From contig ATWC01000006.1 of assembly GCA_000421045.1 (NCBI GenBank), positions 55,729-119,728 of the forward strand: DNA of 64,000 bases, read 5' to 3'. The notes beneath the pieces were generated by a model. It was not told where the DNA came from. It saw only the letters and a program-made list of their open reading frames with translations, and ran no database searches. A program made the translations under genes and the position numbers. This DNA is from Lachnospiraceae bacterium NK4A179. GTDB taxonomy: Bacteria > Bacillota > Clostridia > Lachnospirales > Lachnospiraceae. This document shows positions 63,967 through 64,000 of this stretch, piece by piece (the stretch's first letter is position 1; each line of letters opens with the position of its first letter).

Positions 63967-64000
63967 TCCGGGATTATGTGTTATATACCGCTAACTTCCT

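Overview
The window looks like the chromosome of a low-to-mid-GC Firmicute, most probably a member of the Lachnospiraceae; the genus cannot be fixed from the sequence alone. The evidence is strong AGGAGG ribosome sites, a CIRCE heat-shock operator in front of clpB, an LplB/LplC-type sugar importer without its own ATPase, GerMN lipoproteins, heavy use of ATA and AGA codons, and Gram-positive style cell-surface glycan genes. No rRNA, tRNA, CRISPR array, prophage or complete insertion sequence was seen.

Region 1 (about 60-17583) is one tightly packed, co-directional surface-glycan operon of 18 genes behind an extended -10 promoter. It opens with an acyl module (acyl carrier protein, MaoC hydratase, SDR reductase). 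Glycosyltransferases, a WcaJ-type initiating phosphoglycosyltransferase, a UDP-xylose synthase, a VanZ-TagA/WecG fusion, an ABC flippase, a GtrB-like polyprenyl glycosyltransferase, two UDP-HexNAc 4,6-dehydratases and a small second phosphoglycosyltransferase follow.

Region 2 (17600-22990) is a carbohydrate ABC importer (two permeases and a lipoprotein binding protein) with a LacI-family regulator downstream and a LacI-type operator between promoter and first gene. Region 3 (23100-34000) holds housekeeping and signalling genes: CIRCE-controlled clpB, an acyl-ACP thioesterase, an OmpR/histidine kinase pair, a minus-strand argG-DUF1294 pair, and a large GT-C-like membrane protein. Region 4 (33949-39242) is an arginine operon, GNAT-argJ-argB-argD, ending with a membrane-anchored solute-binding protein. 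Region 5 (39250-45262) is comEA-like lipoprotein, response regulator, histidine kinase, GerMN lipoprotein and comEC in one operon.

Region 6 (45310-62488) is a second glycan cluster headed by a LoaP-like NusG paralogue. It has two Wzz-like chain-length proteins with degenerate kinase-like tails, a membrane-domain/rhamnosyltransferase fusion, further glycosyltransferases, Wzx flippase, Wzy-like polymerase, and a YidC-like domain fused to an alkaline-phosphatase-superfamily domain. A third phosphoglycosyltransferase, a PseC-like aminotransferase and a methyltransferase close it. Region 7 (62489-64000) is hairpin- and repeat-rich, carries a displaced copy of the aminotransferase 3' end, and encodes a PD-(D/E)XK (Rpn-like) nuclease.

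How it fits together: regions 1 and 6 carry the parts for making two or more lipid-linked surface glycans (initiators at 4732, 15884 and 59119; flippases at 11982 and 50342; polymerase at 54331). The LoaP-like protein is the natural candidate for letting polymerase read through such long operons. The strongest candidates for undescribed biology are the three fusion proteins (VanZ-TagA, membrane domain-DUF1972 glycosyltransferase, YidC-phosphatase), all inside the glycan clusters.
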